Assembly (NCBI GenBank): GCA_002747015.1 | Contig: NVXI01000003.1 | Coordinates: 19,053-83,052, forward strand | DNA: 64,000 bases | Source: Zetaproteobacteria bacterium | GTDB taxonomy: Bacteria > Pseudomonadota > Alphaproteobacteria > Micavibrionales > Micavibrionaceae | Reading direction: 5' to 3' | Shown: one piece after another, positions 25,594-34,842 of the stretch | Numbering within the stretch: the first letter of the stretch is position 1 | How the letters are laid out: the number at the start of each line of letters is the position of its first letter | The notes under the pieces: generated by a model | The model's database searches: none | What the model saw: the letters and a program-made list of their open reading frames with translations, nothing else | What the model was told of the DNA's origin: nothing | Translations under genes and position numbers: made by a program

Positions 25594-26367
25594 ATGGACA
25601 TTATCCGCACGCAAACAGAGCTGAACACCGCCCTTTCCAATCACCGTAAACAGGGTGAAAAAATTGGATTTGTACCGACTATGGGCGCATTACATGAGGG
25701 GCATTTATCTCTGATACAATGCGTGCAACAGCATAGCGAATGTATTGTCGTCAGTATATTTGTAAACCCCACGCAATTTGCACCGCATGAGGATTTCGAT
25801 AGCTATCCGCGTGATGAAGCCCAGGATGCCAAAAAGTTGGAAGATGCTGGTGTTGATATTCTCTTTTTGCCAACTGAAAGCATTTTATACCCCGCAGGAT
25901 ATGACAGTAACATCAAAGCAGGCGATGCAGCACAAGGATTAGAGACAATATTCCGCCCACACTTTTTCGATGGTGTTGTGAATGTGGTTTACCGCCTCTT
26001 TAATGCTGTAAAACCCGATATTGCAGTGCTCGGTGAAAAGGATTTTCAACAACTTCAAGTCATCAAGGAAATGGTGCAGAGCCAAAACCTGCCAATCAAG
26101 ATTATTGGCGCACCAATTATCCGCGATAAACACGGCCTCGCCTTATCCTCTCGCAATGCGTACTTGTCAGAAGATGAGCTGAATATTGCTCGCCAGCTTA
26201 ACCAAATACTAAGAACCACGGCAAAAACGCAAAATATAGAAGAAACAAAAAATGCGCTCCTTTCTGCTGGCTTCGATAAAATCGACTATATTGAGAAAAA
26301 ATGGAATCGTATCCTCGCCGCCGCATGGCTGGGAAAAACACGTTTGATTGATAATATAGCGACTTAA
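25594..26367 (+). CDS. panC: Pantothenate synthetase
   Basis: 257 residues, slightly shorter than the 280 of many homologues at the C terminus. It joins pantoate and beta-alanine with ATP through pantoyl-adenylate. The HIGH-like motif lies in FVPTMGALHEGHLSL (residues 27-40), followed by VVSIFVNPTQFAPHEDFDSY, VNVVYRLFNAVKPDIAVLGEKDFQQL and SSRNAYLS (KMSKS-equivalent region). It follows panB without any spacer. The two genes form a dedicated pantothenate operon; panD and panE are not in the window. Confidence 0.95.
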   Translation: MDIIRTQTELNTALSNHRKQGEKIGFVPTMGALHEGHLSLIQCVQQHSECIVVSIFVNPTQFAPHEDFDSYPRDEAQDAKKLEDAGVDILFLPTESILYPAGYDSNIKAGDAAQGLETIFRPHFFDGVVNVVYRLFNAVKPDIAVLGEKDFQQLQVIKEMVQSQNLPIKIIGAPIIRDKHGLALSSRNAYLSEDELNIARQLNQILRTTAKTQNIEETKNALLSAGFDKIDYIEKKWNRILAAAWLGKTRLIDNIAT

Positions 26368-26383
26368 ACGGTTTGCACTCTGC

Positions 26384-27520
26384 CTATTTACAAAATCTTT
26401 GGATAATCCAGCGGCGCATAGGAATCTCTACGCCATGATAGAGAAACATTGCAGCAGGAAAACAAGCCATTAACGCCACAAACAAGCAAACCACCTGAAT
26501 CCCACCCAACTGCGTTCCTCTCCCCAAAAAACCCAAAATATTATCGAACAACAGATACATCAAACACAACAACATACAGTAATGCACCATATAGAAACTA
26601 TATGATATTTTCCCCAAATAGACCCAAACTGGATGAACAAGCCAAACTTCAGTGCCACTTCTTTGTGCATCTGCAAGAAAATAAATTACAGCACCAAAAA
26701 AGGGAATAACAAACATATCAAAATGCCCCATATACAAAAATGCAGTTATCACAGAGGATACCAACATAAGAACCACACGTATATTTCTATCATACCGATA
26801 TTGCAGAAAGAAAAAATAAATAGACATGCCAAATACAAACTCCGGCACGATACGGATAATCCCGTAATCATAACTTGATTTAGATAACATGATGCCAAAG
26901 AATAAAAATGCCGCTTGAAGCAAGACGAAACAGATAAGCGATACAACGAGTGTCGTGCATGCCGTTCTGTGCCACTGCCCTATCCCCCAAATGAATATCG
27001 GAAAACAAAGATAAGAAAAAAACTCTGCACTAATAGACCAAGAAGGCTGATTATAGGTCAAGGTCTCCGTTTGGTTCCAAGCGTGAACCAGCATAAGATT
27101 ATCAAGAAAATTCCAGATATTTAACGAATCCTCCGCAGCCTCCCAACCTGTATTTTTAGCAACCCAAAGGAAAAAAGCTGTTATGAGCAACATGACAACG
27201 TGTACGGGGTAAACTCTGGCAATCCTTTTGATCAAAAATACCCGCACCGACACGGATTTCGTGTTAAAAGCATCGGCATAAGTATAAGCAAGGATAAAGC
27301 CACTGAGCACAAAAAAGAAATCTACTGCCAAATAACCGGATACCAAGATTGCGTCGAACATGCCAAAGCTATATCCGGAGAAATAATGCACATGGAACAA
27401 TGAAACATAGAATGCCGCAAAGAAACGCAGAGCCGTCAACGCAGGGATATCGCCCGTTAGAGCAGGAAGATCACTTTTGATAATTCCGTACTTTTGAAGA
27501 TATGTATCCCAGCTTTGCAT
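26384..27520 (-). CDS. Acyltransferase 3 family membrane protein
   Basis: 378 residues with about ten membrane segments. The N-terminal signature is PALTALRFFAAFYVSLFHVH, with the family's Arg and His, and YNQPSWSISAEFFSYLCFP follows. It is related in type to the acyltransferase at 21089 but clearly different in sequence. The likely role is O-acetylation of a surface glycan or lipid at the inner membrane; the acceptor is unknown. It lies downstream of rplQ on the same strand but behind that gene's terminator, and converges with panC. AAGGA is about 11 bases before the ATG. Confidence 0.85.
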   Translation of the reverse strand: MQSWDTYLQKYGIIKSDLPALTGDIPALTALRFFAAFYVSLFHVHYFSGYSFGMFDAILVSGYLAVDFFFVLSGFILAYTYADAFNTKSVSVRVFLIKRIARVYPVHVVMLLITAFFLWVAKNTGWEAAEDSLNIWNFLDNLMLVHAWNQTETLTYNQPSWSISAEFFSYLCFPIFIWGIGQWHRTACTTLVVSLICFVLLQAAFLFFGIMLSKSSYDYGIIRIVPEFVFGMSIYFFFLQYRYDRNIRVVLMLVSSVITAFLYMGHFDMFVIPFFGAVIYFLADAQRSGTEVWLVHPVWVYLGKISYSFYMVHYCMLLCLMYLLFDNILGFLGRGTQLGGIQVVCLFVALMACFPAAMFLYHGVEIPMRRWIIQRFCK

Positions 27521-27540
27521 AGAGTAATTATTCCTTATCC

Positions 27541-27565
27541 AAAAACAGCCCCGAAAACGGAGCTG
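27541..27565 (-). terminator. Intrinsic terminator of the rpsM-rplQ unit
   Basis: On the minus strand CAGCTCCG and CGGGGCTG form an 8-bp stem with a TTTT loop and are followed by five Ts. It sits about 30 bases after the rplQ stop and closes the large ribosomal block. Confidence 0.88.
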
Positions 27566-27596
27566 CTTAAAATCTTAAAATATCAAACGGTTATGA

Positions 27597-28055
27597 TTAA
27601 CCCGCAGCAGCGATTGGCTCTTGCTCGTCATCATATTCATTTACCAATACTGGACCGGAATCTTGGCCTTTTGCCGTTACATCACGGTCAACAAGTTCAA
27701 TAATTGCCATCGGCGCAGCGTCACCATAACGGAAACCAGCTTTCATAATACGAACATAACCACCCGGGCGATCCTCATAACGCTCAGCCAATACATCGAA
27801 AATTTTCTTAACTTGTGTTTCATCACGCATTTTTGCAATTGCCTGACGGCGTTTCGCAACATAACGATCAGGATTCGCAGCAGCCTGCTTACCCATAGTG
27901 ATTAGCTTTTCAAGATAAGGGCGAAGCTCTTTCGCTTTTGGCAAAGTTGTTAGGATTTGCTCATGCTTCACAAGAGAAGCCGCCATATTCGCCAGCATAG
28001 CCTTACGGTGGCTAGACGTTCTGTTTAGTTTACGGTGTTTAATACCATGTCTCAT
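27597..28055 (-). CDS. rplQ: Ribosomal protein L17
   Basis: 152 residues. The start [21 protein letters not shown] is diagnostic. L17 sits near the exit tunnel of the 50S subunit. The conserved core ends near residue 118 ([24 protein letters not shown]); the remaining acidic tail is longer than in E. coli, as is common in alphaproteobacteria. It is the last gene of the rpsM-rpsK-rpoA-rplQ unit and is followed by an intrinsic terminator. Confidence 0.97.
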   Translation of the reverse strand: MRHGIKHRKLNRTSSHRKAMLANMAASLVKHEQILTTLPKAKELRPYLEKLITMGKQAAANPDRYVAKRRQAIAKMRDETQVKKIFDVLAERYEDRPGGYVRIMKAGFRYGDAAPMAIIELVDRDVTAKGQDSGPVLVNEYDDEQEPIAAAG

Positions 28056-28175
28056 TTTCTTATTCCTTTGCCACCCTATTTAAGGGCGCTATCTGCGGTC
28101 TCACGTGTGAGAACCATTAAAGTCCGGCGCGCAACGATTATATTAACGCGCCGGTTTCGGCATTATGCCATTTCT

Positions 28176-29192
28176 TTAGAACTGTTGATCGTCCAGCTTT
28201 TTAGCAAGCTCTTCGATGTTCTCCGGCGGCCAATCTTCGACCTGCATACCAAGATACAGACCCATGATTTGCAACACTTCTTTAATCTCGTTTAGAGATT
28301 TACGTCCGAAGTTCGGCGTACGAAGCATGTCGCTCTCGCTCTTTTGAACAAGATCACCAATATAAACGATGTTATCGTTTTTCAGGCAATTCGCAGAACG
28401 TACAGAAAGTTCAAGTTCATCAACCTTGCGAAGCAAGTTCTTGTTGAACGGTAATTCCTGCTCTTCTTCTTTGACCTTCTCTTCTTCCGGCTCATCAAAG
28501 TTAACGAACACTTGAAGTTGATCCTGCATAATACGTGCAGCAAAAGCCACAGCATCTTCAGGAGACAAAACACCATTTGTTTCAACAGTCATTGTCAATT
28601 TATCAAAGTCAGTGATTTGGCCAACACGTGTGTCAGTCACTTCATATGTCACTTTACGAACTGGTGAGAAAACAGAATCGATTGGAATCATGCCAACCGG
28701 ACAATCTTCAGGACGGTTCTGTGCAGCAGGACAATAGCCCTTACCTGTATCAACAGTCATTTCCATGTTCAGCTTCGCACCTTTATCCAAAGTACAAATA
28801 ACCAGATCAGGGTTCATGATTTCAATATCCGCACCCGCTTCGATTTGCGCTGCAGTCACTTCACAAGGACCTGTCGCGGATAGACGCATTTTGCGCGGAC
28901 CTTCCGCATGCATACGAACACCCAGTGCCTTCAGGTTTAGAATAATATCCGTTACATCTTCACGAACACCTTCGACAGAAGAGAATTCATGTAATACACC
29001 ATCAATTTGAACCGCAGTAACAGCTGCACCCTGCAAAGAAGATAGCAGAATACGACGTAATGCATTACCAAGTGTCAAACCAAAGCCACGCTCCAGAGGA
29101 TCTGCAACAACGCGCCCTTCATTCACACGGCCTGTCTCAATAAGTTCAAGTTTCTGTGGTTTAATAAGCTCTTGCCAGTTTTTTCTTAACAA
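28176..29192 (-). CDS. rpoA: RNA polymerase alpha subunit
   Basis: 338 residues with the usual two domains. The N-terminal dimerisation and beta/beta'-assembly domain includes [20 protein letters not shown] (residues 34-53). After a Glu-rich linker ([11 protein letters not shown] near 235) comes the C-terminal domain with [15 protein letters not shown] and [17 protein letters not shown], which binds UP elements and activators. It lies between rpsK and rplQ as in most bacteria. The 120-base gap to rplQ holds no clear signal. Confidence 0.98.
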   Translation of the reverse strand: MLRKNWQELIKPQKLELIETGRVNEGRVVADPLERGFGLTLGNALRRILLSSLQGAAVTAVQIDGVLHEFSSVEGVREDVTDIILNLKALGVRMHAEGPRKMRLSATGPCEVTAAQIEAGADIEIMNPDLVICTLDKGAKLNMEMTVDTGKGYCPAAQNRPEDCPVGMIPIDSVFSPVRKVTYEVTDTRVGQITDFDKLTMTVETNGVLSPEDAVAFAARIMQDQLQVFVNFDEPEEEKVKEEEQELPFNKNLLRKVDELELSVRSANCLKNDNIVYIGDLVQKSESDMLRTPNFGRKSLNEIKEVLQIMGLYLGMQVEDWPPENIEELAKKLDDQQF

Positions 29193-29236
29193 TATTAGCT
29201 CCTATTTCTTTCAATTTTTAATTTATCTATCAGCAA

Positions 29237-29626
29237 TTACACACGGCGCTTTTTCGGCGGACGACATCCATTATGTGGAATTGGTGTAATGTCTTTGATA
29301 GATTTCACGATAAATCCGATTGATTGCAAAGCACGTAATGCGGATTCGCGACCTGAACCAGGACCTTTAACAAGAACATCTAGTTCTTTCATACCATGCT
29401 CTTGTGCTTTGCGACCCGCATCTTCAGCCGCTAGCTGTGATGCGTATGGTGTTGATTTACGAGAACCTTTAAATCCCATCAGACCTGATGAAGACCATGA
29501 CACAACATTACCCTGTACATCAGAGATCGTAACAAGCGTATTGTTAAATGTAGAGTTAACATGAGCAATACCGGATACGATATTCTTTTTCTCTTTTCTT
29601 TTTGTTTTTGTTTTTGGCTTAGCCAT
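29237..29626 (-). CDS. rpsK: Ribosomal protein S11
   Basis: 129 residues of normal length, lying on the 30S platform near the E site. The conserved segments [38 protein letters not shown] and the terminal [17 protein letters not shown] end ([15 protein letters not shown]) are all present. It is 14 bases downstream of rpsM and precedes rpoA in the same transcript. Confidence 0.97.
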   Translation of the reverse strand: MAKPKTKTKRKEKKNIVSGIAHVNSTFNNTLVTISDVQGNVVSWSSSGLMGFKGSRKSTPYASQLAAEDAGRKAQEHGMKELDVLVKGPGSGRESALRALQSIGFIVKSIKDITPIPHNGCRPPKKRRV

Positions 29627-29640
29627 TTTTCATGCCCTCC

Positions 29641-30012
29641 TTATTTCTTCTTACCAGCGATAGGTCTTGCAGGACCTTTACGTGTTCTTGCGTTCACCCG
29701 TGTATTTTGACCACGAACAGGAAGACCATTTCTGTGGCGAAGACCGCGATAACATTTCATGTCCATCAAACGTTTGATGTTCATAGAAACTTCACGACGA
29801 AGATCCCCTTCAATTTTGTAAGCCTCAGAATCAATCTCGCTACGAATCGCATTTAACGAATCATCATCAAGTTGACCCATGCGCTGCTGCACATCGATTT
29901 TAAGTTTCTCACAAATTTTGAATGCAGATGTGCGCCCGATACCATAGACATATGTCAAAGCAATCGGCACACGTTTATTATCGGGTATATTAACCCCAGC
30001 AATACGTGCCAT
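29641..30012 (-). CDS. rpsM: Ribosomal protein S13
   Basis: 123 residues. S13 sits in the 30S head and contacts the 50S subunit and t[24 protein letters not shown] and the basic C terminus [13 protein letters not shown] are diagnostic. The frame is open 24 codons further upstream, but the ATG at 30012 with GAAAGGAAAAATA upstream gives the canonical start. It is the first gene of the rpsM-rpsK-rpoA-rplQ unit and follows a leader of about 175 bases with a strong hairpin. Confidence 0.97.
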   Translation of the reverse strand: MARIAGVNIPDNKRVPIALTYVYGIGRTSAFKICEKLKIDVQQRMGQLDDDSLNAIRSEIDSEAYKIEGDLRREVSMNIKRLMDMKCYRGLRHRNGLPVRGQNTRVNARTRKGPARPIAGKKK

Positions 30013-30064
30013 TATTTTTCCTTTCAAATTCCCAGTTTTCAAAAAACCATTTTCAGAAAACCAT

Positions 30065-30107
30065 CCGACCCGTTGGTGCTCCACGCGTTAAGTTTTCGCA
30101 CCGTCGG
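30065..30107 (-). promoter_or_regulatory. Structured leader hairpin of the rpsM operon
   Basis: In the minus-strand transcript CCGAC-GGTGC (30107-30098) pairs with GCACC and GTCGG (30079-30075 and 30069-30065). The two 5-bp helices are stacked and a 5-base bulge AACGG lies on one side. It ends about 53 bases before the rpsM start. It could be a ribosomal-protein-binding regulatory element, but that is inference. Confidence 0.5.
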
Positions 30108-30193
30108 TTCGTAAACATTATTTCCATATCAGTGCCAGTTTTGTCCCTTACTCAGAGCATAAATACAGCACCATCCAATATGAAGATGCGCGC

Positions 30194-30221
30194 ATTATAG
30201 GTATTAATAGGAGTTCGTCAA
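30194..30221 (-). promoter_or_regulatory. Promoter of the rpsM-rplQ unit
   Basis: On the minus strand TTGACG (30221-30216), a 16-base spacer and a perfect TATAAT (30199-30194). Transcription would start near 30187, leaving a leader of about 175 bases before rpsM. The remaining part of this 337-base gap, up to adk, holds only an 8-bp inverted repeat (30245-30252 with 30269-30276) without a T tract. Confidence 0.82.
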
Positions 30222-30349
30222 CAAAATTATGACTATTAACGCAATAAACCAATATTGAAGGGAATCTCTTGGTTTAAAAAGGTTTTATTTTGTGGTTCAA
30301 TGCATGTACTTCAAACAGAACATATTAAAAAACAACTCTATTAAACACT

Positions 30350-30931
30350 TTACCCGTTTGGAGTATTCTCTAATATCGCTTCAATCTGCGCTGTAACTTC
30401 ATCAATCGACCGCATACCATCGATTTTCCACAGAACCCCTCGGTCAGCATAATACGGCAGAACAGGTGCGGTTTGCTTATCATAAACTTCTAAACGATTT
30501 TGCAGGACTTCGGCAGTATCATCAGTGCGCACCTCACTCGCATCTGCAACACGCGACTTAATCCGATCTAATAAAATACTATGTTCAACTTCTAAAACAA
30601 TAACATGGTCAATCTTACGTGCGAGATGCTTCAGCATTTCATCCAAAGCCTGTGCCTGTGGGATAGTCCGCGGGAAACCATCAAGAATAAACCCACGCTC
30701 ACATTCAGGCTCGCTAACACAATTCCCGATCAGCTCAATAATAACATCATCGGAAACCAATTCGCCTCCATCCATTATTGCTTTAAGTGTGTGCCCTAGA
30801 ACACTCTCGCTCGCGACTTCAGCGCGCAGCATATCCCCTGTGGAAAGCTGTTTTATTTTAAATTTCTCTTGAATACGTGCAGCTTGCGTCCCCTTGCCGG
30901 CACCCGGCGGTCCAAACATAATAATATTCAT
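30350..30931 (-). CDS. adk: Adenylate kinase
   Basis: 193 residues, the short (lid-less) type common in alphaproteobacteria. It equilibrates ATP + AMP with two ADP. The P-loop is FGPPGAGKGTQAARI at residues 6-20, followed by STGDMLRAEV, GFILDGFPRTIPQAQALDE and the Arg-rich DRIKSRVADASEVRTDD. The frame is open further upstream, but the ATG at 30931 has AGGAGATG upstream and starts four bases after the secY stop. SecY-adk coupling is a common bacterial arrangement. Confidence 0.96.
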   Translation of the reverse strand: MNIIMFGPPGAGKGTQAARIQEKFKIKQLSTGDMLRAEVASESVLGHTLKAIMDGGELVSDDVIIELIGNCVSEPECERGFILDGFPRTIPQAQALDEMLKHLARKIDHVIVLEVEHSILLDRIKSRVADASEVRTDDTAEVLQNRLEVYDKQTAPVLPYYADRGVLWKIDGMRSIDEVTAQIEAILENTPNG

Positions 30932-30935
30932 AAAT

Positions 30936-32294
30936 TCATCTCCTATTGGCTCTTCGTCTGCCACGCAGTTTTGTCTTTTTAATAAGACCCTCATATTGAT
31001 GCGCAATCATATGTGAATGCACCTGCGCCACAGTATCCATTGTTACACTAACAACAATCAAGAGGCTTGTCCCACCAAAATAGAAAGGCATGTTATATTT
31101 TGCAATTAAAAACTCAGGCAACAAACAAATAAACACCAGATATATTGCCCCTATCACACTGATTCTTGTTAAAACAAAATCCAGATAGTCCGCAGTTTGC
31201 TTACCTGGCCTAATACCAGGGATAAAGCCACCATATTTACGTAATGTATCCGCATTTTCCTCTGGATTAAATACAATCGCGGTATAAAAGAAACAGAAGA
31301 ATGCAATCAGAGCACCATACAACAACATATATATCGGCTGTCCGTGTTGTAAATAGCGCGTTACATCCGACCAAAAATCACTACCCTCTGTCATACCTGA
31401 AAAACCCATAAGGGAAACTGGCAACAGCAACAAGGATGATGCAAAAATTGGTGGAATAACACCAGCCGTGTTCAACTTTAAAGGAATATGATTCGTCTCG
31501 CCTGCCGACATGCGATTGCCCATCTGACGCTTAGGGTATTGCACAACAACACGACGCTGTGCGCGCTCCACAAATACAATCAGCGCAATAACACCAACAA
31601 CCATAACAACCAACATCAAAAGCTGCGCTCCACTGAACACGCCTTGAGATGTCAAGTCTAGTGTAGACGCAATCGCGCGCGGCAGTTCTGCGACAATACC
31701 AGCAAAGATAATCAAAGAAATACCATTACCAACCCCGCGGCTTGTAATTTGTTCACCTAACCACATAAGGAAAACTGTACCACCAACAATCGTTACCATA
31801 GTAGAAACCCGGAAGAACAATCCCGGATCAAGAACAGCTGGTCCCATTTCCCCTTGCATAGACTCTAGACCGACAGCCAAGCCATACGCCTGTACAGTTG
31901 CCAGAAGCACTGTCAAATACCGCGTATACTGGTTAATTTTCATACGCCCTACTTCACCCTCTTTTTTCAACTCCTCAAGGTTCTTCGACATAGCCGAAGC
32001 CAGTTGCATAATAATCGAAGCAGAAATATAAGGCATAATATTCAATGCGAATATTGTCATACGAGATAGCGCACCACCAGAGAACATATTAAACATCCCC
32101 AAGATCCCTTTATCTTGACCAGAGAATATCTCTCTCCAAACAAGTGGATCAACGCCTGGTACTGGAATATATGTTCCGAGACGATAGACAAGCAAAGCAC
32201 CGATCACAAACATGATGCGTTGTTTAAGTTCAGTCGCCTTAGATAAAGCGCCCCAGTTTGCATTTTTTGCAAGTTGTTCAACGGCAGATGCCAT
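30936..32294 (-). CDS. secY: Protein translocase subunit SecY
   Basis: 452 residues with ten membrane segments, the central pore of the SecYEG channel in the inner membrane. MFVIGALLVYRLGTYIPVPG, the plug region NMFSGGALSRMTIFALNIMPYISASIIMQL and the cytoplasmic loop with PLKLNTAGVIPPIFASSLLL are all conserved. The C terminus is basic (LRGRRRANRR). In most bacteria it follows rplO directly. Here two unrelated exported-protein genes lie between rplO and secY. The 133-base gap upstream has only weak promoter-like sequence, so whether secY is transcribed from the insert's promoter is open. Confidence 0.98.
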   Translation of the reverse strand: MASAVEQLAKNANWGALSKATELKQRIMFVIGALLVYRLGTYIPVPGVDPLVWREIFSGQDKGILGMFNMFSGGALSRMTIFALNIMPYISASIIMQLASAMSKNLEELKKEGEVGRMKINQYTRYLTVLLATVQAYGLAVGLESMQGEMGPAVLDPGLFFRVSTMVTIVGGTVFLMWLGEQITSRGVGNGISLIIFAGIVAELPRAIASTLDLTSQGVFSGAQLLMLVVMVVGVIALIVFVERAQRRVVVQYPKRQMGNRMSAGETNHIPLKLNTAGVIPPIFASSLLLLPVSLMGFSGMTEGSDFWSDVTRYLQHGQPIYMLLYGALIAFFCFFYTAIVFNPEENADTLRKYGGFIPGIRPGKQTADYLDFVLTRISVIGAIYLVFICLLPEFLIAKYNMPFYFGGTSLLIVVSVTMDTVAQVHSHMIAHQYEGLIKKTKLRGRRRANRR

Positions 32295-32427
32295 ATCAAA
32301 AATCCTTATAAATATAACTCGATCAGAGATTCATAAAGAAAACTACGCCCGCAGACAAGCCCTCTCATGATAAAATTCAGAATCAAATCAGAGTTTTGTT
32401 CGATTTGCTTAATATTCGGCTTTCAAA

Positions 32428-33141
32428 TCAGTCATCTTTTAACTTTTTATCCCATCGTCTACACTTTCTCTGTATCCTGAGATACTCTTCCGGCGTGTCC
32501 AATTCCTTTTGACGTTCAGAGACATACTTCGTGATTTTCGTCATATATTCTTCTAGACCATCGTGAATATGATGCTCTGCTATATCTGTATGCTTTTTTA
32601 TATCTTGGAGTCTCAACGGAGAGAAATATGGCATTTCCCGTGCTAACTTACGCAGATGTGATCTATATTTTGAAATATAGCTCTTATGCGCACGATGCAA
32701 TATTTTTACATGTTCACGCTCATGCCTTAAGACCTTATTATACTCACAAGAACCACGCTTAAAATTACTGGCAATATGTATCATCGGTTCTGCATAGAAC
32801 TGCGCCTTAATCTTCTTTATTTGTAAACAGTATTGTAAAGCGCGCAAATGAACTGCCTCATATTTCACTGTAAAGCGCATACTACTATAGCCACCAGCAT
32901 GCCCGAGGATAATATCTGCCCCCGCGAGTTCAAGATTCGCATCCGTCAGCTCCCTTGCGGAAACATCACGAACATATTTAGTTGGTTTTATTGAATATTT
33001 TAAGCTTGTTATTGGCCTGTATGATGGGCATTTATCTGCCGCGAACGCCAATACAGGAAAGAACAATAGGCAAGCGCTTCCCAGTGTCAAAAAACCATAC
33101 GGTAATACGTTAATAACGCGCGCCAAATACCAGATTGTCAT
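32428..33141 (-). CDS. Exported HExxH protein, paralogue B (putative metalloprotease)
   Basis: About 237 residues. The signal peptide is hydrophobic and ends near AFA-AD. The mature part has Cys residues at equivalent positions to its neighbour (KCPSYRP, YCLQIKK, SCEYNKV), and SCEYNKVLRHEREHVKIL holds an H-E-x-x-H zinc-ligand motif. The C terminus is basic and helical. Secreted proteins with such motifs include predicted zinc proteases of the DUF922 type, but similarity beyond the motif is not certain. Start: a TTG at 33159 is possible; the ATG at 33141 with AGG ten bases upstream is chosen. It overlaps the end of the upstream paralogue by about 32 bases, so translational coupling is likely. 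Confidence 0.75.
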   Translation of the reverse strand: MTIWYLARVINVLPYGFLTLGSACLLFFPVLAFAADKCPSYRPITSLKYSIKPTKYVRDVSARELTDANLELAGADIILGHAGGYSSMRFTVKYEAVHLRALQYCLQIKKIKAQFYAEPMIHIASNFKRGSCEYNKVLRHEREHVKILHRAHKSYISKYRSHLRKLAREMPYFSPLRLQDIKKHTDIAEHHIHDGLEEYMTKITKYVSERQKELDTPEEYLRIQRKCRRWDKKLKDD

Positions 33142-33829
33142 CTTGGGCACACCTATCAAGTCCCATACCTACACCACGATATTCTTGTGGACTATCAATT
33201 TTGGACTGTATACTACCCAATTCAATAAATGATTTTTCGATTTGCTCGTGAAACTTGGCAGAGAAATAGTTACGAATATTTTCGCGAATACCTTCCGCTT
33301 CTTCTTCAGAACTTACAGGGAAAAATATAGGCACATCACGCGCAATTCGTCCCTGATACGCAGCATATTTCCCAGTATATTTCTTATGATATCTGTACAG
33401 CGCATTAAGATGTCTCTTCTCATGCTTTAAGATCAGTTTATATTCACAACTTGTCTTGGAATAATCCTTCGGCATCACAATCGAAGGAGCCAAATAGAAA
33501 TACGATTTAACACCATCTAACATGACACAATATTGCCCATGACCTATGTTTTTCAAACCAAATGAATACCTTGTCTCTATAAACATGGACTTTCCTCCAT
33601 AACTTACAAAGGCAAGAACTGTCCCACTCGAACGATCATGATTATCAAAATAATCATTAATTTGTTCAATAGACGCCCTAAATTTTTTGGTTTTCTTCAG
33701 CTTAGCCGTTAGCTCTGTTTTAATTTGATGGCGTGGACAACGATCCGTCACCGCAAATGCCTCACCACCATAGACACAAAATACAAACAGCAGAAAAAGG
33801 AACGAGGATACAGAACGACGATTACACAT
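33110..33829 (-). CDS. Exported HExxH protein, paralogue A (putative metalloprotease)
   Basis: 239 residues. The signal peptide runs to about AFA-VT (residue 26). It shares the layout of the next gene: Cys31, Cys101 and Cys128, and SCEYKLILKHEKRHLNAL with H-E-x-x-H at 136-140. Further shared stretches are KYxxxxxxxAR(D/E)xPxF and a helical C terminus. The pair arose by tandem duplication. Both sit on the minus strand between rplO and secY, where the spc operon normally has no gene. A terminator precedes this gene and it has its own promoter. Substrate and function are unknown; protease activity is only suggested by the motif. Confidence 0.75.
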   Translation of the reverse strand: MCNRRSVSSFLFLLFVFCVYGGEAFAVTDRCPRHQIKTELTAKLKKTKKFRASIEQINDYFDNHDRSSGTVLAFVSYGGKSMFIETRYSFGLKNIGHGQYCVMLDGVKSYFYLAPSIVMPKDYSKTSCEYKLILKHEKRHLNALYRYHKKYTGKYAAYQGRIARDVPIFFPVSSEEEAEGIRENIRNYFSAKFHEQIEKSFIELGSIQSKIDSPQEYRGVGMGLDRCAQDDNLVFGARY

Positions 33830-33862
33830 AAAACAAAAACCTATAAGTTAAATACCGTCAAC

Positions 33863-33891
33863 AGTCTAAACGTTTGAATAATATATGTCAA
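33863..33891 (-). promoter_or_regulatory. Promoter of the HExxH pair
   Basis: On the minus strand a perfect TTGACA (33891-33886), 17 bases and TAGACT (33868-33863). The -35 overlaps the T tract of the preceding terminator. Confidence 0.65.
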
Positions 33892-33923
33892 AACAAACAA
33901 AGCCCCTACAACAGTAGAGGCTT
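33890..33923 (-). terminator. Intrinsic terminator inside the spc operon, after rplO
   Basis: On the minus strand AAGCCTCTAC and GTAGGGGCTT form a 10-bp stem with one G-U pair and a TGTT loop, followed by a T-rich tract TGTTTGTTTT. It lies about 31 bases after the rplO stop and so would separate the ribosomal genes from secY-adk downstream. Confidence 0.8.
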
Positions 33924-33953
33924 CATAAATATATGTTTAAAAGAAAAACTACT

Positions 33954-34454
33954 CTATTTCTTCTCACCACGTTTCTTAACTGGCGCAACAACGCGCACAA
34001 TCAATTCAACTTTGCCGCCTAATTTTTCAACAGAAGCAAGTGCACCTTTTGAAATCTTTGTAACTTTCAAATTCACTTTAGATGTCAACTCACCAGTCGC
34101 AAGCACCTTAATACCATCTAATTTACGGCGCACGACACCAGCTGCAATCAACGCATCTTCATCAATAGTCTTTTTGATATCTAGTTTTTTTGTATCAATA
34201 GCAAACTGCAACTGAACAAATGTCAATTCAGCCAAGTTCGTTGCAAATTTAGTGTTACGAAAACCAACTTTCGGTAAACGTTGATACAACGGCATTTGAC
34301 CGCCTTCAAAACCTTTAATAGCAACGCCTGAACGCGCTTTTTGACCCTTTTGACCAGATCCACAAGTTTTACCTTTACCAGATCCAATACCGCGTCCTAC
34401 ACGCATACGGTTCTTTGTTGATCCCTCTTGTGGCTGTAATTCATTAAGTTTCAT
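33954..34454 (-). CDS. rplO: Ribosomal protein L15
   Basis: 166 residues, slightly longer than the E. coli protein. [22 protein letters not shown] and [20 protein letters not shown] are the conserved Gly/Lys-rich N-terminal region that reaches into 23S r[21 protein letters not shown] follows. The C terminus ends in a basic tail VKKRGEKK. It lies 23 bases after rpmD. A strong terminator follows it, an unusual position since secY is normally cotranscribed. Confidence 0.97.
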   Translation of the reverse strand: MKLNELQPQEGSTKNRMRVGRGIGSGKGKTCGSGQKGQKARSGVAIKGFEGGQMPLYQRLPKVGFRNTKFATNLAELTFVQLQFAIDTKKLDIKKTIDEDALIAAGVVRRKLDGIKVLATGELTSKVNLKVTKISKGALASVEKLGGKVELIVRVVAPVKKRGEKK

Positions 34455-34477
34455 CGACTTATCCTTTTCTACTGCAC

Positions 34478-34810
34478 CTACGCAGCATCCTCAACCTTAA
34501 CCAAATGGCTAACTTTATTAATCATTCCGCGCACAGATGGAGTATCCTCCAATTCACGAGTACGGTGCATTTTATTCAAACCTAGACCAATCAACGTTGC
34601 GCGTTGATCTGGTTTACGGCCAATCGCAGAACCAGTTTGTGTAACACGCACTGTTTTACCAGAAGCCTTTTTAGCTAGAACCTTCTTAGCTGTTTCTTTT
34701 TTAGCAGCGGCTTTAGGTGCACTTTTCTTAGGAGCATCTTTTTTAGCCGGAGCCTTCTTTGCTACGGGCTTTTTTGCCGGAGCTTTTTTCGTTTTTTCTT
34801 CTTCAGCCAT
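34478..34810 (-). CDS. rpmD: Ribosomal protein L30 with Lys/Ala-rich N-terminal extension
   Basis: 110 residues, while L30 normally has about 60. The C-terminal 60 residues are ordinary L30 ([20 protein letters not shown], then [21 protein letters not shown]). The first 50 residues are a histone H1-like tail of repeated AKK/APKK units. The ATG at 34810 has AGGA upstream at 8-base spacing; a GTG right before it is also open. The extension could bind rRNA or DNA, or could simply be tolerated. S17 of this operon carries a similar tail at its C terminus. Confidence 0.93.
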   Translation of the reverse strand: MAEEEKTKKAPAKKPVAKKAPAKKDAPKKSAPKAAAKKETAKKVLAKKASGKTVRVTQTGSAIGRKPDQRATLIGLGLNKMHRTRELEDTPSVRGMINKVSHLVKVEDAA

Positions 34811-34842
34811 CACTTAAGTCCTTATACCTAAATATTATTTGA

